IMG/VR virus record: IMGVR_UViG_3300030328_002400
Coordinates: 1-64,000 of that record
Length of the DNA: 64,000 nt
From: a virus
Direction: 5' to 3' (one strand)
Shown piece by piece: positions 1 through 9,022 of the stretch (its first letter is position 1; each line of letters begins with the position of its first letter). The notes under the pieces are model-generated. The model was given only the letters and a program-made list of their open reading frames with translations. It was not told the origin of the DNA and ran no database searches. The position numbers and the translations under genes are program-made.

Positions 1-995
1 ATATCGAACGTTTTAGTCCAGTCGTCAGTAAATCTGTTCTCATGTCTGTTAGGTAAATCAAGATATAAATCCTTGAGATTACCTATCTTCTCACCATAAT
101 GAATAGGAACTTGATAGCTCTCTTCATATGGTTCGCATTCTACATAGCACTCTTCATAATCATCCCACTCTTCTTCAATCAACTCTGTCTTGGTTTCATA
201 CAGACCGTTCTCATGAACAATCTTGTACTCATTCTTTTCCATAAACACAGTATAATCTTGTGGATCATTACCCCATACAGCCTTTACCTTATTGTATGTA
301 TTAGATACAAAGTGCACAAGCTCTGGTGACCCGTGAAGTGTAACAACATTACGCAATGCTACAAAGAACCCTTGCTTAGTTATTCTGAAGCTGTTCTCAG
401 TCAAGAACCTGTATAGCTCGTTGGCTACCTCAGCTCTTGGATTCAAACAACACCACATAAAGAAGTTCTTTAGAGATTGATATTCATCATCTTTATCACA
501 CAGTTCCTGTAGTGTATTGTACTCACTACGACCCTGCTTGATTCTGTATACAACCTCTATAAACCTCTCTACTAGTAAACTAGGCATGGTTCTATTTGTG
601 CCTACTAGATAGCAACTACTACCTTCACTTCTGAAATCATCAAGTTCAGACAATACATCAATACCTACCTGTAGAGCCTTAGCCCTTTCAATATCTCTGC
701 GTTGTTGTTCTTTCTGATCAGCGACTTCTTGGTCCATCATAATGCATTCCAGTTCTTTTTCTGTCTTTGCATCCTGTGCACACTCATAGTCATCTTCAGT
801 AGCATTGGTTTTAGTATACATCTTACCATCACTTAAGACTACAGTTAGGTGATCATTCACCAACTTAATCTTAGAGATGTCAATGGATGAAGATGTATCC
901 TCACCCATGGCACTCTCTAGCCTTTTGGCTATTACTCTATCAATAGAGTTTTCTACTTTACTCTTGAACCAGTCAAGAGACATAAATTTGCTCAT
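1..995 (-). CDS. rIIB-like protein (partial, C-terminus off window)
   Basis: This leftward reading frame starts at the ATG at 995 and stays open to base 1, giving at least 331 residues. It lies 19 bases downstream of the GHKL-ATPase (rIIA-like) gene, which is the usual order of rIIA and rIIB homologues in large phages. The N-terminal 45 residues are followed by a short beta-rich segment (LVNDHLTVVLSDGKMYT), then a charged helix, then a globular domain with acidic C-terminal stretches. T4 rIIB is about 312 residues, so most of the protein is probably present. The start is chosen because it sits in the AATAAATATG context used by many genes on this strand. The rIIB name is inferred from neighbour and size. 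The biochemical role of rII proteins (membrane energetics, exclusion resistance in T4) is not established for crAss-like phages. Confidence 0.6.
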   Translation of the reverse strand, partial: MSKFMSLDWFKSKVENSIDRVIAKRLESAMGEDTSSSIDISKIKLVNDHLTVVLSDGKMYTKTNATEDDYECAQDAKTEKELECIMMDQEVADQKEQQRRDIERAKALQVGIDVLSELDDFRSEGSSCYLVGTNRTMPSLLVERFIEVVYRIKQGRSEYNTLQELCDKDDEYQSLKNFFMWCCLNPRAEVANELYRFLTENSFRITKQGFFVALRNVVTLHGSPELVHFVSNTYNKVKAVWGNDPQDYTVFMEKNEYKIVHENGLYETKTELIEEEWDDYEECYVECEPYEESYQVPIHYGEKIGNLKDLYLDLPNRHENRFTDDWTKTFD

Positions 996-1014
996 ATTTA
1001 TTACTTAATTAATT

Positions 1015-3360
1015 TTAAAATACGGATTCTTCCACTGTTTCCTCGTTAACAGGTTCCAAATCCTCTATCTCTTCTGTTATTTTAACGTAGTGATCGAGGT
1101 TCACTCTTCGCTTATAGTACTTCAACATGTCAACAAATATAGTTACTTGCATTGCCATGTTTTCTTTAGTACCAGCTGTATGAAATCTTTCCATCATTAA
1201 AGGTAGCCACGGTAGAGTATCAGATATCAACTCTTTCATAGCCAGGAATTCTGGATAGATTTTCATATCATAGAGATTATAGTTATCAGCAACTGCGAAC
1301 ATAGCTTCGTAAAGCTTTGTCTCACGACTACCATAGCTATTATTTCTATAATATTTGTTTCTGTACTTCCACAAAACATCTAGCTTCTCACTAAGATCTG
1401 CAGAAGACTTCTTAATTAGGTCATTCCTATGCTTAAATATAGGTTCATACTGCTTAATAAAGGTATGAATTTTAGCTGAGGTAACGATCCTTTTAAATGG
1501 TTTATTCTTGCCTTTCATGAATTCTTCGTATGATATTAAGTTATGGATTTCTAGTTTCTCAATGAGAGTCTTCTCTCTATTAGATAGTGTAATAAGCTTG
1601 ATGAAGTTATGATCTATATGTCTGTATAGTGGATCAAGTTTCATGAACTCGTCATGCACTGTATAAATAAAATATTTACCACTCTTCATCAACTCTTTCA
1701 AGTCATAGATGTTTGAAGAGAACTTACAGTTTCTCCCATCATTATATCTCTCAAGATCAACCGCTTCTTTACAAGTCATCTCACCTTTCACTTTTCTTCT
1801 ACCACCACTAAGACTAGGCTTCTTAGCCTTCTTAGCTGCTTTGTTCTGCTTCCTAGCATCTAGAAAGGCTTGTGGTACAACAAGTGCATCCAAGTCTATC
1901 CAGTCTTTAGTTAGAAGTGAAAGAACATGCTTCATATCAGCTATCCTATCATCATGTAGATGGTTAGGAACAGTTCCAAGATTCAACACTTTATGCCAAG
2001 AACTATACTTACTTAGTTGGCCCACATCATTTCGTGGTACTTCGTCCGTATGTATTTTAGCAAGAAAAACATTTCTACTATGTAGAGATCTTATATACTC
2101 CTTCTTAACACCACCTACTCTATCAGTATAATAATATACTGTTGGTGGCTTGTCATTTCTACCATATACATTTAGAAGACCACTTAGGCTCCATCCACCC
2201 ACATAAGTCTTGTCTGCATTGTAAAGCTTACCACTCTTCATAAGAAACTTACATTCAAGAGACTGCATCCACAGCTCTTTACATGTCCATAGATCACTAA
2301 ACTTACCCTTCAGACCTTTAAGTTCTGGTGTGGCAAGATCATCAGTGGCATATTTGAGAAGTTTAGTAATGTCCATATTACTACCTAGATGGTTAATAAA
2401 CCTGTCACTACTATTGTAGTAACTATAAAGAGATGTCAAGTCATCACCTGTTTCAACTTGATCATTGTACTTCTTTACAAAGTGATTGGCAAGTTGAGTG
2501 ATCTTAGCCTTGATTATATCTTTAGCTTCAGCTGTATATCGTAGTGCCTCTCTGTTTGGTGTTGGATACAGTCCATCAGTTAGACTAAATCTTACACCTA
2601 GTGGCATTCTAACTCTATCCATGTCTAGCTTCTTCCAATCAATAGGATAGTAGACATCATCTAGACACACATGCATCTCATCAACTTCACACATCTCAGA
2701 GAACTGATAGTACTCGCTTCTATGTATAGTGAAGTTATTGTCTATACCTTCTACATCAAAATACACATTCTCAAAGTAACACAGCTGTTCCTTAATCTTA
2801 GTCTGGAAGTCATACTTGTCCCAAGATTTAACCGGAATGATTACCTTGACACCATTACGCTCATCAGTAGGCTTACTATGTATAAGGTCAATAGTGTTAA
2901 CATCTTCACCTTCATACATCATATACTTACGCTCCATTCCATGCTTTCTAGCTATGAAATAGAAACTAGAACAATAAGCTAGTGGTGCTTTGAATCCTAG
3001 ACCCATCATACCAAGCTCGTTTTCACTATCACGCTTGGTTGACTTACCATACTTACTAATGATGTTCTCAACATCTTGATGGTTCAGACCTATACCAAAA
3101 TCCTCAACGCTAAACTCCCATCCTGTATCTACTACACGTAGAGACACTACAATAGGATCTGTTACACCAGCTCTTCTGTGGCTGTCTAGTGCGTTACTTG
3201 CACACTCTCGAACAGCAGAACCAACCTCATCAGAATATAGATTCTTACTCAACATCTGCATTAAGATCTGAGCTGATTCCATGTCTAATGACATCTTGGT
3301 GCTGCTTTGTGTTTCTCCACTTTGGAGAACTCTTGCTTCTTTCTGTTTTTTAATTATCAT
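1015..3360 (-). CDS. rIIA-like GHKL-fold ATPase
   Basis: The 781-residue protein opens with a Bergerat (GHKL) ATP-binding fold: an N-box with E52 and N56 (RECASNALDSH), the D87-x-G89-x-G91 Mg/ATP loop (DFGIG) and a GLGFKAP lid glycine box at 120-126. The rest is a long, charged region resembling phage rIIA proteins, which pair the same N-terminal fold with a large C-terminal domain; T4 rIIA is about 725 residues. The start is preceded by AATAAAT. It is followed directly by the rIIB-like gene, supporting the assignment. The family is thought to act at the membrane or in lysis timing and superinfection exclusion in T4. Substrate and role here are inference. MutL or Hsp90 relatives are less likely because their downstream motifs are absent. 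Confidence 0.75.
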   Translation of the reverse strand: MIIKKQKEARVLQSGETQSSTKMSLDMESAQILMQMLSKNLYSDEVGSAVRECASNALDSHRRAGVTDPIVVSLRVVDTGWEFSVEDFGIGLNHQDVENIISKYGKSTKRDSENELGMMGLGFKAPLAYCSSFYFIARKHGMERKYMMYEGEDVNTIDLIHSKPTDERNGVKVIIPVKSWDKYDFQTKIKEQLCYFENVYFDVEGIDNNFTIHRSEYYQFSEMCEVDEMHVCLDDVYYPIDWKKLDMDRVRMPLGVRFSLTDGLYPTPNREALRYTAEAKDIIKAKITQLANHFVKKYNDQVETGDDLTSLYSYYNSSDRFINHLGSNMDITKLLKYATDDLATPELKGLKGKFSDLWTCKELWMQSLECKFLMKSGKLYNADKTYVGGWSLSGLLNVYGRNDKPPTVYYYTDRVGGVKKEYIRSLHSRNVFLAKIHTDEVPRNDVGQLSKYSSWHKVLNLGTVPNHLHDDRIADMKHVLSLLTKDWIDLDALVVPQAFLDARKQNKAAKKAKKPSLSGGRRKVKGEMTCKEAVDLERYNDGRNCKFSSNIYDLKELMKSGKYFIYTVHDEFMKLDPLYRHIDHNFIKLITLSNREKTLIEKLEIHNLISYEEFMKGKNKPFKRIVTSAKIHTFIKQYEPIFKHRNDLIKKSSADLSEKLDVLWKYRNKYYRNNSYGSRETKLYEAMFAVADNYNLYDMKIYPEFLAMKELISDTLPWLPLMMERFHTAGTKENMAMQVTIFVDMLKYYKRRVNLDHYVKITEEIEDLEPVNEETVEESVF

Positions 3361-3377
3361 ATTTATTAATTTAATTG

Positions 3378-3764
3378 TTATTCAAAATCGAAATTGTCAT
3401 CACTTACAGTAGTATCTACCGTAGCTACTTCTTTGACTCGGAAGATATTCTTGAAATTGAAGTCCATCTTTTCTGTTGGATCATCATCCTTAGGTAATCT
3501 AAACTCATATGTTTTTGATGTATAAGGTTTAGCACCAGGATAATTTGGTGTTACGGTTCTCATAGATACAGGTACTCTGCATTTAACTGCAATGTATCTA
3601 GTTCTATTCCCAGCCCAATGATTGCTCCACTGGTGCCTCTGTGCACTAGGGCGTGGGTCTTCTACCAGTTGAAATATATGCTGGTCTGCTCCTTTGTTTG
3701 TAATTACAACATCACCCTTCTTGAGGAGTCCAATATCGGTGATGAGGTTCTGTTCTATATTCAT
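3378..3764 (-). CDS. Hypothetical protein, small basic/beta-rich
   Basis: A 128-residue protein of unknown function. I use the Met at 3764 rather than the upstream one at 3821, because the latter would lie inside the glycosylase gene that ends at 3775. The N-terminal half reads like a compact beta domain (DIGLLKKGDVVITNKG, then FQLVEDP) with an aromatic, basic middle (QRHQWSNHWAGNRTRY). The last 25 residues are acidic (TVSDDNFDFE), a tail of the kind seen in phage ssDNA-binding or replisome-docking proteins. It sits between the glycosylase-like gene and rIIA and is probably co-transcribed with them. No family is recognised. Confidence 0.7.
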   Translation of the reverse strand: MNIEQNLITDIGLLKKGDVVITNKGADQHIFQLVEDPRPSAQRHQWSNHWAGNRTRYIAVKCRVPVSMRTVTPNYPGAKPYTSKTYEFRLPKDDDPTEKMDFNFKNIFRVKEVATVDTTVSDDNFDFE

Positions 3765-3774
3765 AATTGTAGTT

Positions 3775-4497
3775 TTAAAAGGGAGCTTCTGCATCTTTAA
3801 GCCATTCGATACTAACTCCATTGTTTTGCATTAATAATTGATCTATTTTGGTAAACACTCCTTCTGAGTCCCAGTCTATCCCTTTGTATGATGCACTGGC
3901 TGGGTGCGACACAACAAAAGAATGAGAGAATATTCCCATATATCTCTGATACTTACCTGCATCTTTACCTAGAAAGACTACTGGTATACCTAGTGGTACA
4001 AGTACATTCTCAAACAAGTATTTAATAAATGGTTCCCATATCTCAAGGTGAGAACCGGCCTTGTTCTTTTCAACTGTAAGAGAAGCATTAAGTAAGAGCA
4101 CACCTTGTGTAGCCAGATAAGCTAAGTCAGGTGTAGCATCGTAACTTAAATTAAGACCTCTATGAAACTCAGTCTCAAAGGCTTTGTACAGCTGCTTCAA
4201 TGATGGTTGAATATATCCTGTAACAGAACAGCTCATCATAAGACCGTCCGCTACAGGTAGATTGTTCTTAAATGTATGATAAGGACACATGCCCATCATC
4301 ACAAACTTAAGTTCATCCATAGGTGTGAGCTTAAATGCTCTCCACACGTCACTAGAGAGAGGAGCAATAAGCTTCCCTCTCTTACTTTCTTTCTTCAGGT
4401 ATGCATAAATAGTTGCACATTCATCACTCTCGACAAATGGTTTCATCTTTGCATGCCACGAAGGGTGAAAGTTCTCTTTAAATTTATCCCAATTCAT
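3775..4497 (-). CDS. Uracil-DNA glycosylase family 1-like protein with catalytic Asp replaced
   Basis: A 240-residue protein with the full architecture of family 1 uracil-DNA glycosylases. The water-activating loop reads GMCPYH at 69-74, where the family has GQDPYH. The uracil-binding strand is LLLNASLT with N137. The DNA-intercalation loop is SHPASAS with H198. Motif spacing and the QGVLLLN and TVEKNKAGSH segments match the family closely. The Asp of GQDPYH, which positions the attacking water, is Cys71 here, so activity is doubtful or altered. The start at 4497 overlaps the epimerase stop as ATGA; an in-frame Met at 4515 would overlap further and is less likely. UDG homologues are recurrent in crAss replication modules. 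It could still act in uracil recognition or as a replisome accessory, as poxvirus D4 does for processivity. Confidence 0.85.
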   Translation of the reverse strand: MNWDKFKENFHPSWHAKMKPFVESDECATIYAYLKKESKRGKLIAPLSSDVWRAFKLTPMDELKFVMMGMCPYHTFKNNLPVADGLMMSCSVTGYIQPSLKQLYKAFETEFHRGLNLSYDATPDLAYLATQGVLLLNASLTVEKNKAGSHLEIWEPFIKYLFENVLVPLGIPVVFLGKDAGKYQRYMGIFSHSFVVSHPASASYKGIDWDSEGVFTKIDQLLMQNNGVSIEWLKDAEAPF

Positions 4498-5357
4498 AAT
4501 TTTGATTTTATCCAATTTCCTAGTTTAGTTTCTGGTTTCCAATTAAGCCAAAAGCCAATAGACTCTATGTCTGCTAGCGATCTCTTAGCTTCTTTTCTAG
4601 CTTTGATAAACTTTATGTCATCGCTCATAGCTTTAGCAATATTGATTATCTTAACTTCTCTTCCTGATCCTACATTCCATGTACCACTACTACCAATAGC
4701 TGAAGATACAGCCTTGGCTACATCTTTTACATAAATGAAGTCTCTACTCTGTTCACCATCTCCAGTAACCGTAAGAGGTTTTTGTTTGTTATATTGATTC
4801 ATAAATATAGGAATGCATGATAGATAACCACCATCATTCCTTTGTCTTTCTCCATATACATTGAAGAATCTAAGTATAGCTACACTAGCAGACGGCCTGT
4901 ATGCTGAAGCTATATCTTCCATCAGCATCTTAGCGGCTGCATAAGGTGACTTAGGGTAAAGACTACACTGTTCACTAGTTGGGAAGTCTTCTGTATCACC
5001 ATAGACAGCAGCTGTAGATGCAAGAACAAAGTTCCTACACCCACAACTTATAGCCCAATTCATTAGCTTATCTGTACCGTATGCTATTTGTTGATAATAC
5101 TTCGTAGCATCAGTAAGACTCTCTTCAACAGATATAGGAGCAGCTAAATGAACCATGCTGTCAAACTTAAGATCTTCTGGTAACGGATCATCACTACCTA
5201 TAGTATGTATTATAACTGGCTCTATGCCTTGAGCTAGGTTATCTACTGTACCGGTGGTGAAGTTATCCATCACCAGTACATGATTTATCTCACTTAATAG
5301 ATATTCTACTACGTGGGAGCCTATAAAACCTGCTCCACCGGTTACTAGAACTCTCAT
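4494..5357 (-). CDS. NAD-dependent sugar-nucleotide epimerase/dehydratase (extended SDR)
   Basis: A 287-residue extended short-chain dehydrogenase. The dinucleotide-binding motif TGGAGFIG lies at 6-13, D31 follows the second strand as expected for NAD binding, and the catalytic Y139-x-x-x-K143 (YAAAK) sits after the STAAVYG strand. The RFFNVYGERQ and DFIYVKDVA segments are typical of UDP-glucose 4-epimerases and NDP-hexose dehydratases. Length is slightly short for GalE (about 330), mainly at the C-terminus. It is locked into the leftward operon by ATGA with the glycosylase gene and TAATG with the upstream 74-aa gene. The product probably remodels a nucleotide sugar. Whether this feeds virion glycosylation, DNA modification or host surface change cannot be told. 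Exact substrate unknown. Confidence 0.88.
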   Translation of the reverse strand: MRVLVTGGAGFIGSHVVEYLLSEINHVLVMDNFTTGTVDNLAQGIEPVIIHTIGSDDPLPEDLKFDSMVHLAAPISVEESLTDATKYYQQIAYGTDKLMNWAISCGCRNFVLASTAAVYGDTEDFPTSEQCSLYPKSPYAAAKMLMEDIASAYRPSASVAILRFFNVYGERQRNDGGYLSCIPIFMNQYNKQKPLTVTGDGEQSRDFIYVKDVAKAVSSAIGSSGTWNVGSGREVKIINIAKAMSDDIKFIKARKEAKRSLADIESIGFWLNWKPETKLGNWIKSKL

Positions 5358-5581
5358 TAGTTAATACATACTACATCCCCGTCTTCTGCTTTGGGAGTAG
5401 AGGATTCAATAACTATATAGTTGTTATCAAGTCCTTTACTCAGCATCACACAGGGTGTAAAGTTTACCTTCTGAAAGGTATTACCCTCATCATCAGAAGA
5501 ATAGATTACCTCATAGTGTTCTATCTCTGGATTCTTCTTTAGCATCTCTACTAAAGTGTTTACATAATTTCTGACTGTCAT
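5357..5581 (-). CDS. Hypothetical protein, 74 aa
   Basis: A 74-residue protein whose stop overlaps the epimerase start by one base (TAATG) and whose start overlaps the upstream stop (ATGA), so it is clearly part of the translated operon. The N-terminal helix (VNTLVEMLKKNPEIEHYEVIYSS) is followed by beta strands and an acidic end. The helix-then-EVIYSSDDEGN pattern also occurs in the 89-aa protein at 20607-20876 (helix, then acidic beta strands), so the two may share a fold. No function is recognised. Confidence 0.75.
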   Translation of the reverse strand: MTVRNYVNTLVEMLKKNPEIEHYEVIYSSDDEGNTFQKVNFTPCVMLSKGLDNNYIVIESSTPKAEDGDVVCIN

Positions 5582-6369
5582 ACTTCTAGTTTTAATTGAT
5601 TTGCTGCTTGTACCTCTAGTACAATCTTTTCATGTTCTAACTTAGCTTGATTTGAGAAGAATTCATGGCACTTGATGTGATCTTTCATCCATCTATCTGG
5701 ATGTATCTCCTTCATTGCAAAAGTTGTATAGTTATACAGCTCCCATAATGTATCAGGTGCACCGTAGTCATGAGTAGGATTATTAAACTCTCGTTGAATC
5801 ATATTCAATTGAGTAGATTGTAAGAACTTTTCATGTGCAAACATGCGTCCTATCAATTCAGCCCTACGTTCTTCAGTAATCTTGTGGGCTTTAAAAGTTT
5901 CCTTGTCATGTACCATCTTATCAAATGCACTGCCTGCTCTCTTAATATACTCAGTGATAGCATTAGGTGCAAACTCCTGTATCCCTCCAACATGTTTCTC
6001 TGCAAAGGATCCATGATCTCCTGAGACCATACCATTTTGACATACAAATATTTGTACACCGATTGCAAACTTCAAAGTTGTAGTCTTATCATAACTATTC
6101 TGCCATACAATTTGTAGCTGCATGTCATTATCTTTGACATTGTTTATGGTATATCTACCAGTAGCTACATCACCATCTCTTGCTGTAGTGTAACTCTCTT
6201 TACCAAGTTGAAATCCTGATTGGTATATACTCTCTGTCGTTATCTCTATGAGCTCCCTATGACTAACCGGTTTATAGGTTCTAGTCTCTTTAGGAACTGG
6301 ACAGGTCAACATTATATCTTTAGCTGACCTAGTGGCTGGTGTTACCAGCGTTGCTTGATGTTTATTCAT
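5578..6369 (-). CDS. DUF932-like phage protein
   Basis: A 263-residue protein resembling the DUF932 group of phage and plasmid proteins. It has a beta-rich N-terminal half ending in FVCQNGMVSG (the family's typical CxNG segment near residue 113), followed by a helical half with the LWELYNYTTF segment. Such proteins recur beside replication genes in phages, but their activity is unknown. The start at 6369 has the AATAAATATG context, and the gene follows the primase by two bases. Assignment is from motif resemblance only. Confidence 0.6.
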   Translation of the reverse strand: MNKHQATLVTPATRSAKDIMLTCPVPKETRTYKPVSHRELIEITTESIYQSGFQLGKESYTTARDGDVATGRYTINNVKDNDMQLQIVWQNSYDKTTTLKFAIGVQIFVCQNGMVSGDHGSFAEKHVGGIQEFAPNAITEYIKRAGSAFDKMVHDKETFKAHKITEERRAELIGRMFAHEKFLQSTQLNMIQREFNNPTHDYGAPDTLWELYNYTTFAMKEIHPDRWMKDHIKCHEFFSNQAKLEHEKIVLEVQAANQLKLEV

Positions 6370-6371
6370 AT

Positions 6372-7379
6372 TTATTGTATTATTGATTTATTTATTAAGT
6401 AATCCTCTATTACTTTTAACCCGTAATGTTTAGCCAAGTCTGCCCAGTCATTTATTCCTTCTGCTAGGTATTTCTTTGGAACATTACAATAGTCAAATCC
6501 AAACTTCTCTGTAATTGCTTTTGAATTCTCCACACCTGTAGAGTCTGAATCAAAAGATAAGATCTGTCTTTCTGAGTTAGCTCTGATGTATTCTACATTA
6601 TCTTCATCAAAGCAGCCTATACCCTCGTTCTGCACTGCACAACATGTAGGGAAAACTTTCTTCATTACCATATAGTCCTTCTTACTTTTAGTTATGAATG
6701 CTGTCTGACAATCTTTGATGTCATCTCTACCATCCATAGCTGTAATAGGAACATTATTAGGCACCCATTTAAACTTCTTCTCTGCAAACGGTTTGTATAT
6801 CTTCCAGTGACCATCATATAGATAACCAAAGGTCAACACTTTAGGATCCACTACCCATCTCTTCTTGTTAAGAAACAGTTCCTGAATCGAATATATATTG
6901 TTTGCTCTGAGATCCTCCTCGTCTTGATAGTATTGATTCCAATAAGCTAACTCTTCATGTGTGAAAGGTTTAGTCTTCACTTGTATGAAAGAGTATTGCT
7001 TTACAATCTTCTTAGGTTGCTTGTATTGGGCTACCACTCTCTTGTAGTCTTTAACTTTACTACCGGATATACCCAGTCCGAAATCATTATCTATCTTCTT
7101 AAGCACCTCATCGTAGTTACTGCACATATATAACATCTTAACAAATGCAAAGCAGTCACCTTTCTTACTAGTATCACCAAAGTCATAGAATGTTACTCCA
7201 TGATGACCCTGACTAATAATAAATGATGGTGTGCGTTCTTCTCTAAATGGTGAATAGGTTTTGACATTCAGTTTCCAATTACTGTCTGGCATGTAATACC
7301 TGAATATATCATACTCAGATATCTTGTCTAATATTGCTTGTTTATTAAGCGTTTCCTTTTTTATTCCTCCTATTGCCAT
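6372..7379 (-). CDS. DnaG-type primase (zinc-finger ligands lost)
   Basis: A 335-residue DNA primase that lays RNA primers for the phage replisome. The N-terminal region retains the frame of the CHC2 zinc domain (SPFREERTPSF, then YDFG and KGDCFAFVKMLY), but the Cys/His ligands are replaced, as in many phage primases of Bacteroidota. A TOPRIM-like catalytic core follows, with FITKSKKDYMVMKK and the acidic DSDSTG strand near residue 280. I use the Met at 7379 (MAIGG, AATAAAT just upstream) rather than 7403, which lies inside the terminator hairpin. The GGIKKET start resembles GGVKRES of the next upstream gene. No helicase domain is fused; the DnaB-like helicase is separate at 10550-11614. Confidence 0.85.
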   Translation of the reverse strand: MAIGGIKKETLNKQAILDKISEYDIFRYYMPDSNWKLNVKTYSPFREERTPSFIISQGHHGVTFYDFGDTSKKGDCFAFVKMLYMCSNYDEVLKKIDNDFGLGISGSKVKDYKRVVAQYKQPKKIVKQYSFIQVKTKPFTHEELAYWNQYYQDEEDLRANNIYSIQELFLNKKRWVVDPKVLTFGYLYDGHWKIYKPFAEKKFKWVPNNVPITAMDGRDDIKDCQTAFITKSKKDYMVMKKVFPTCCAVQNEGIGCFDEDNVEYIRANSERQILSFDSDSTGVENSKAITEKFGFDYCNVPKKYLAEGINDWADLAKHYGLKVIEDYLINKSIIQ

Positions 7380-7394
7380 ATTTATTAAATTAAA

Positions 7395-7418
7395 AAGCCC
7401 CACATTTCTGCAGGGCTT
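7395..7418 (-). terminator. Rho-independent terminator-like hairpin
   Basis: On the minus strand AAGCCC, a 12-base loop and GGGCTT are followed by TTTAATTT. It lies between the candidate SSB gene and the primase, so it could reduce expression of the primase and everything downstream relative to the SSB and Sak4-like genes. Confidence 0.7.
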
Positions 7419-7440
7419 GTATCAAAAATTAAACACTAAT

Positions 7441-8316
7441 CTAGTAATCCCCTCCGTCCTCAGATATATAACTATCTGAAGCTACAAGGTTATCATCCGG
7501 ATTATAGTCTTCTATTTCTTTGAGAGTGTAATAGTCTTTACACCCGTACTCACCAGAGACTTTAACTACAAATCTTTCGTGCGGTCTTAGTTCTCTTGGT
7601 TTACGTGACTTCAACTGATTAACTATCTTAGGATCTGTATAGTCTACTAGTCTAAACTGACGCATAGTATATCCAGATAGGAATGCTTTGTTGTAAACAC
7701 CCTGATACTCAACAGTTTCACCATCACGTTCTTTAGTAACAACAGTAGCTAGTGCTACGATGCTATTGCACCACTCACCATCTACCTGGTCCTTAAGATC
7801 TTTTACATTACCACGCATAAGCTTTGTCCAGTCTAGTGTGAGTGTAGTTTCTGCACTCCTGTAGTCTAGTTGGCCTAACCATGTACGTAAGAAATCATAT
7901 AAGTCTTCCTCACCAATAAATGCTACTCTATAGTCACGGTTCTCTTTGAACCAATCAAATAGATTATTCTCATCATCAGCCCAGGATGTCATACCTACAC
8001 TGTTAAGGTATTGTTTCTTAGTCTGATCTCTGTTCTCACGCTCTCTATCTTCTAGAAAGAATGAAACTTTGAAGTTCTCTTTGTTCTTAACTTCCTGCAT
8101 CCAAACATCTACACGCAAGTATGTGTTACCATCTCTTGTCTCGCCTAGATAATTAGTTGCTTTACTATCCTCACCTAGTTCTATTCCAAGCACATCTTTG
8201 TACTCTTCATTTGTAGGGTTAATAGCAATAACATTGGCCTCAAATAGACCAACTTTCTTATTAAATTTACTTTCTGTGTTTGTAGATTCTCTTTTTACTC
8301 CACCTATTGTACTCAT
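7441..8316 (-). CDS. Candidate single-stranded DNA-binding protein
   Basis: A 291-residue protein with a mostly beta N-terminal half (TYLRVDVWMQEVKN and FKVSFFLEDRE) compatible with an OB-type domain, and a strongly acidic C-terminal tail (SYISEDGGDY), the hallmark of phage and bacterial SSBs. It is encoded directly upstream of the primase and downstream of a Sak4-like ATPase; Sak4-type recombinases work with an SSB partner. A terminator follows, which fits high expression of an abundant protein. Start context is AATAAATATG. I do not recognise a family signature, so SSB is an inference from tail, neighbours and size. A replisome accessory of another kind is possible. Confidence 0.5.
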   Translation of the reverse strand: MSTIGGVKRESTNTESKFNKKVGLFEANVIAINPTNEEYKDVLGIELGEDSKATNYLGETRDGNTYLRVDVWMQEVKNKENFKVSFFLEDRERENRDQTKKQYLNSVGMTSWADDENNLFDWFKENRDYRVAFIGEEDLYDFLRTWLGQLDYRSAETTLTLDWTKLMRGNVKDLKDQVDGEWCNSIVALATVVTKERDGETVEYQGVYNKAFLSGYTMRQFRLVDYTDPKIVNQLKSRKPRELRPHERFVVKVSGEYGCKDYYTLKEIEDYNPDDNLVASDSYISEDGGDY

Positions 8317-8330
8317 ATTTATTTATTTAT

Positions 8331-8999
8331 TTAGTTATAATATTCAATTACTTGTTCTTTGATCAGCTTTAAGTTGTTAGGGATCTTTGTTGTTGCAAAC
8401 ATACCATCAGGGCTCTTGGCCGGTCTTTTTCTGTAGCGATTGGTCAAGAAGCTATACTCCACACCATCCTTTGTCTCCTCTACAATTGTATACAAACATA
8501 CGGTTAATAATCCTTCCAGCAAAACTTGATTGTCAATTAATTTACCGGCTGTCTTAATTTTGTATCCTACTATCTCACCTGCGTCTTCTATAGTCTCAGG
8601 GTGAGAGAAGTAAAAGATAACTAGGTCATCACGTAAGCCTCTTGCTGTTCTAAACATGTCAACCATGTCTTTAGCCATAACACTAAACTTTGTGAATCCT
8701 GTTTCCGTAGCTTTCTCTACCATTCTGAATCCCATAAGATAATTACTATCTTCAATAACGATAGTGTTTATATGTGGGGCCTTTTCAGAGATAACCTTAA
8801 GTAACCTAGTGACCTCAACTGGGTCATCTACCTCTTTGTAGTTTTTGTTTTCTGTGTTGTAAAGTTTACCACTACCTTTAAATGGCAGCTCTTTCTTCGC
8901 AACGTTAATTATATATGTTTCTTTGGGATCTAAGTACTTTATTGCTGTTGATTTTCCTGTCCCTGTTTCACCAACAACTCCTATTAATTTTGAACTCAT
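8331..8999 (-). CDS. Sak4-like RecA/AAA ATPase
   Basis: A 222-residue P-loop ATPase. Walker A is GETGTGKST at 10-18, and the Walker B-like strand is NTIVIEDSNYLM near residue 80. The core resembles the small phage nucleotide-binding proteins of the Sak4 group (single-domain RecA-like annealing/recombination proteins). FYFSHPE acts as the sensor strand. It lies between the SF2 helicase and the SSB candidate in the replication operon. A role in recombination-dependent replication or strand annealing is the family expectation; no direct evidence here beyond fold motifs. Confidence 0.7.
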   Translation of the reverse strand: MSSKLIGVVGETGTGKSTAIKYLDPKETYIINVAKKELPFKGSGKLYNTENKNYKEVDDPVEVTRLLKVISEKAPHINTIVIEDSNYLMGFRMVEKATETGFTKFSVMAKDMVDMFRTARGLRDDLVIFYFSHPETIEDAGEIVGYKIKTAGKLIDNQVLLEGLLTVCLYTIVEETKDGVEYSFLTNRYRKRPAKSPDGMFATTKIPNNLKLIKEQVIEYYN

Positions 9000-9022
9000 T
9001 TTATTATATTTATTATTATTAT

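Noticed and set aside
99-329. Plus-strand 76-codon frame at the left edge
   Set aside because: It lies antisense to the rIIB-like gene whose frame is open through the whole stretch from 995 to 1.
1709-2131. Plus-strand 140-codon frame inside the rIIA-like gene
   Set aside because: It is antisense to a conserved GHKL protein, hydrophobic and compositionally odd, without start context; a shadow frame.
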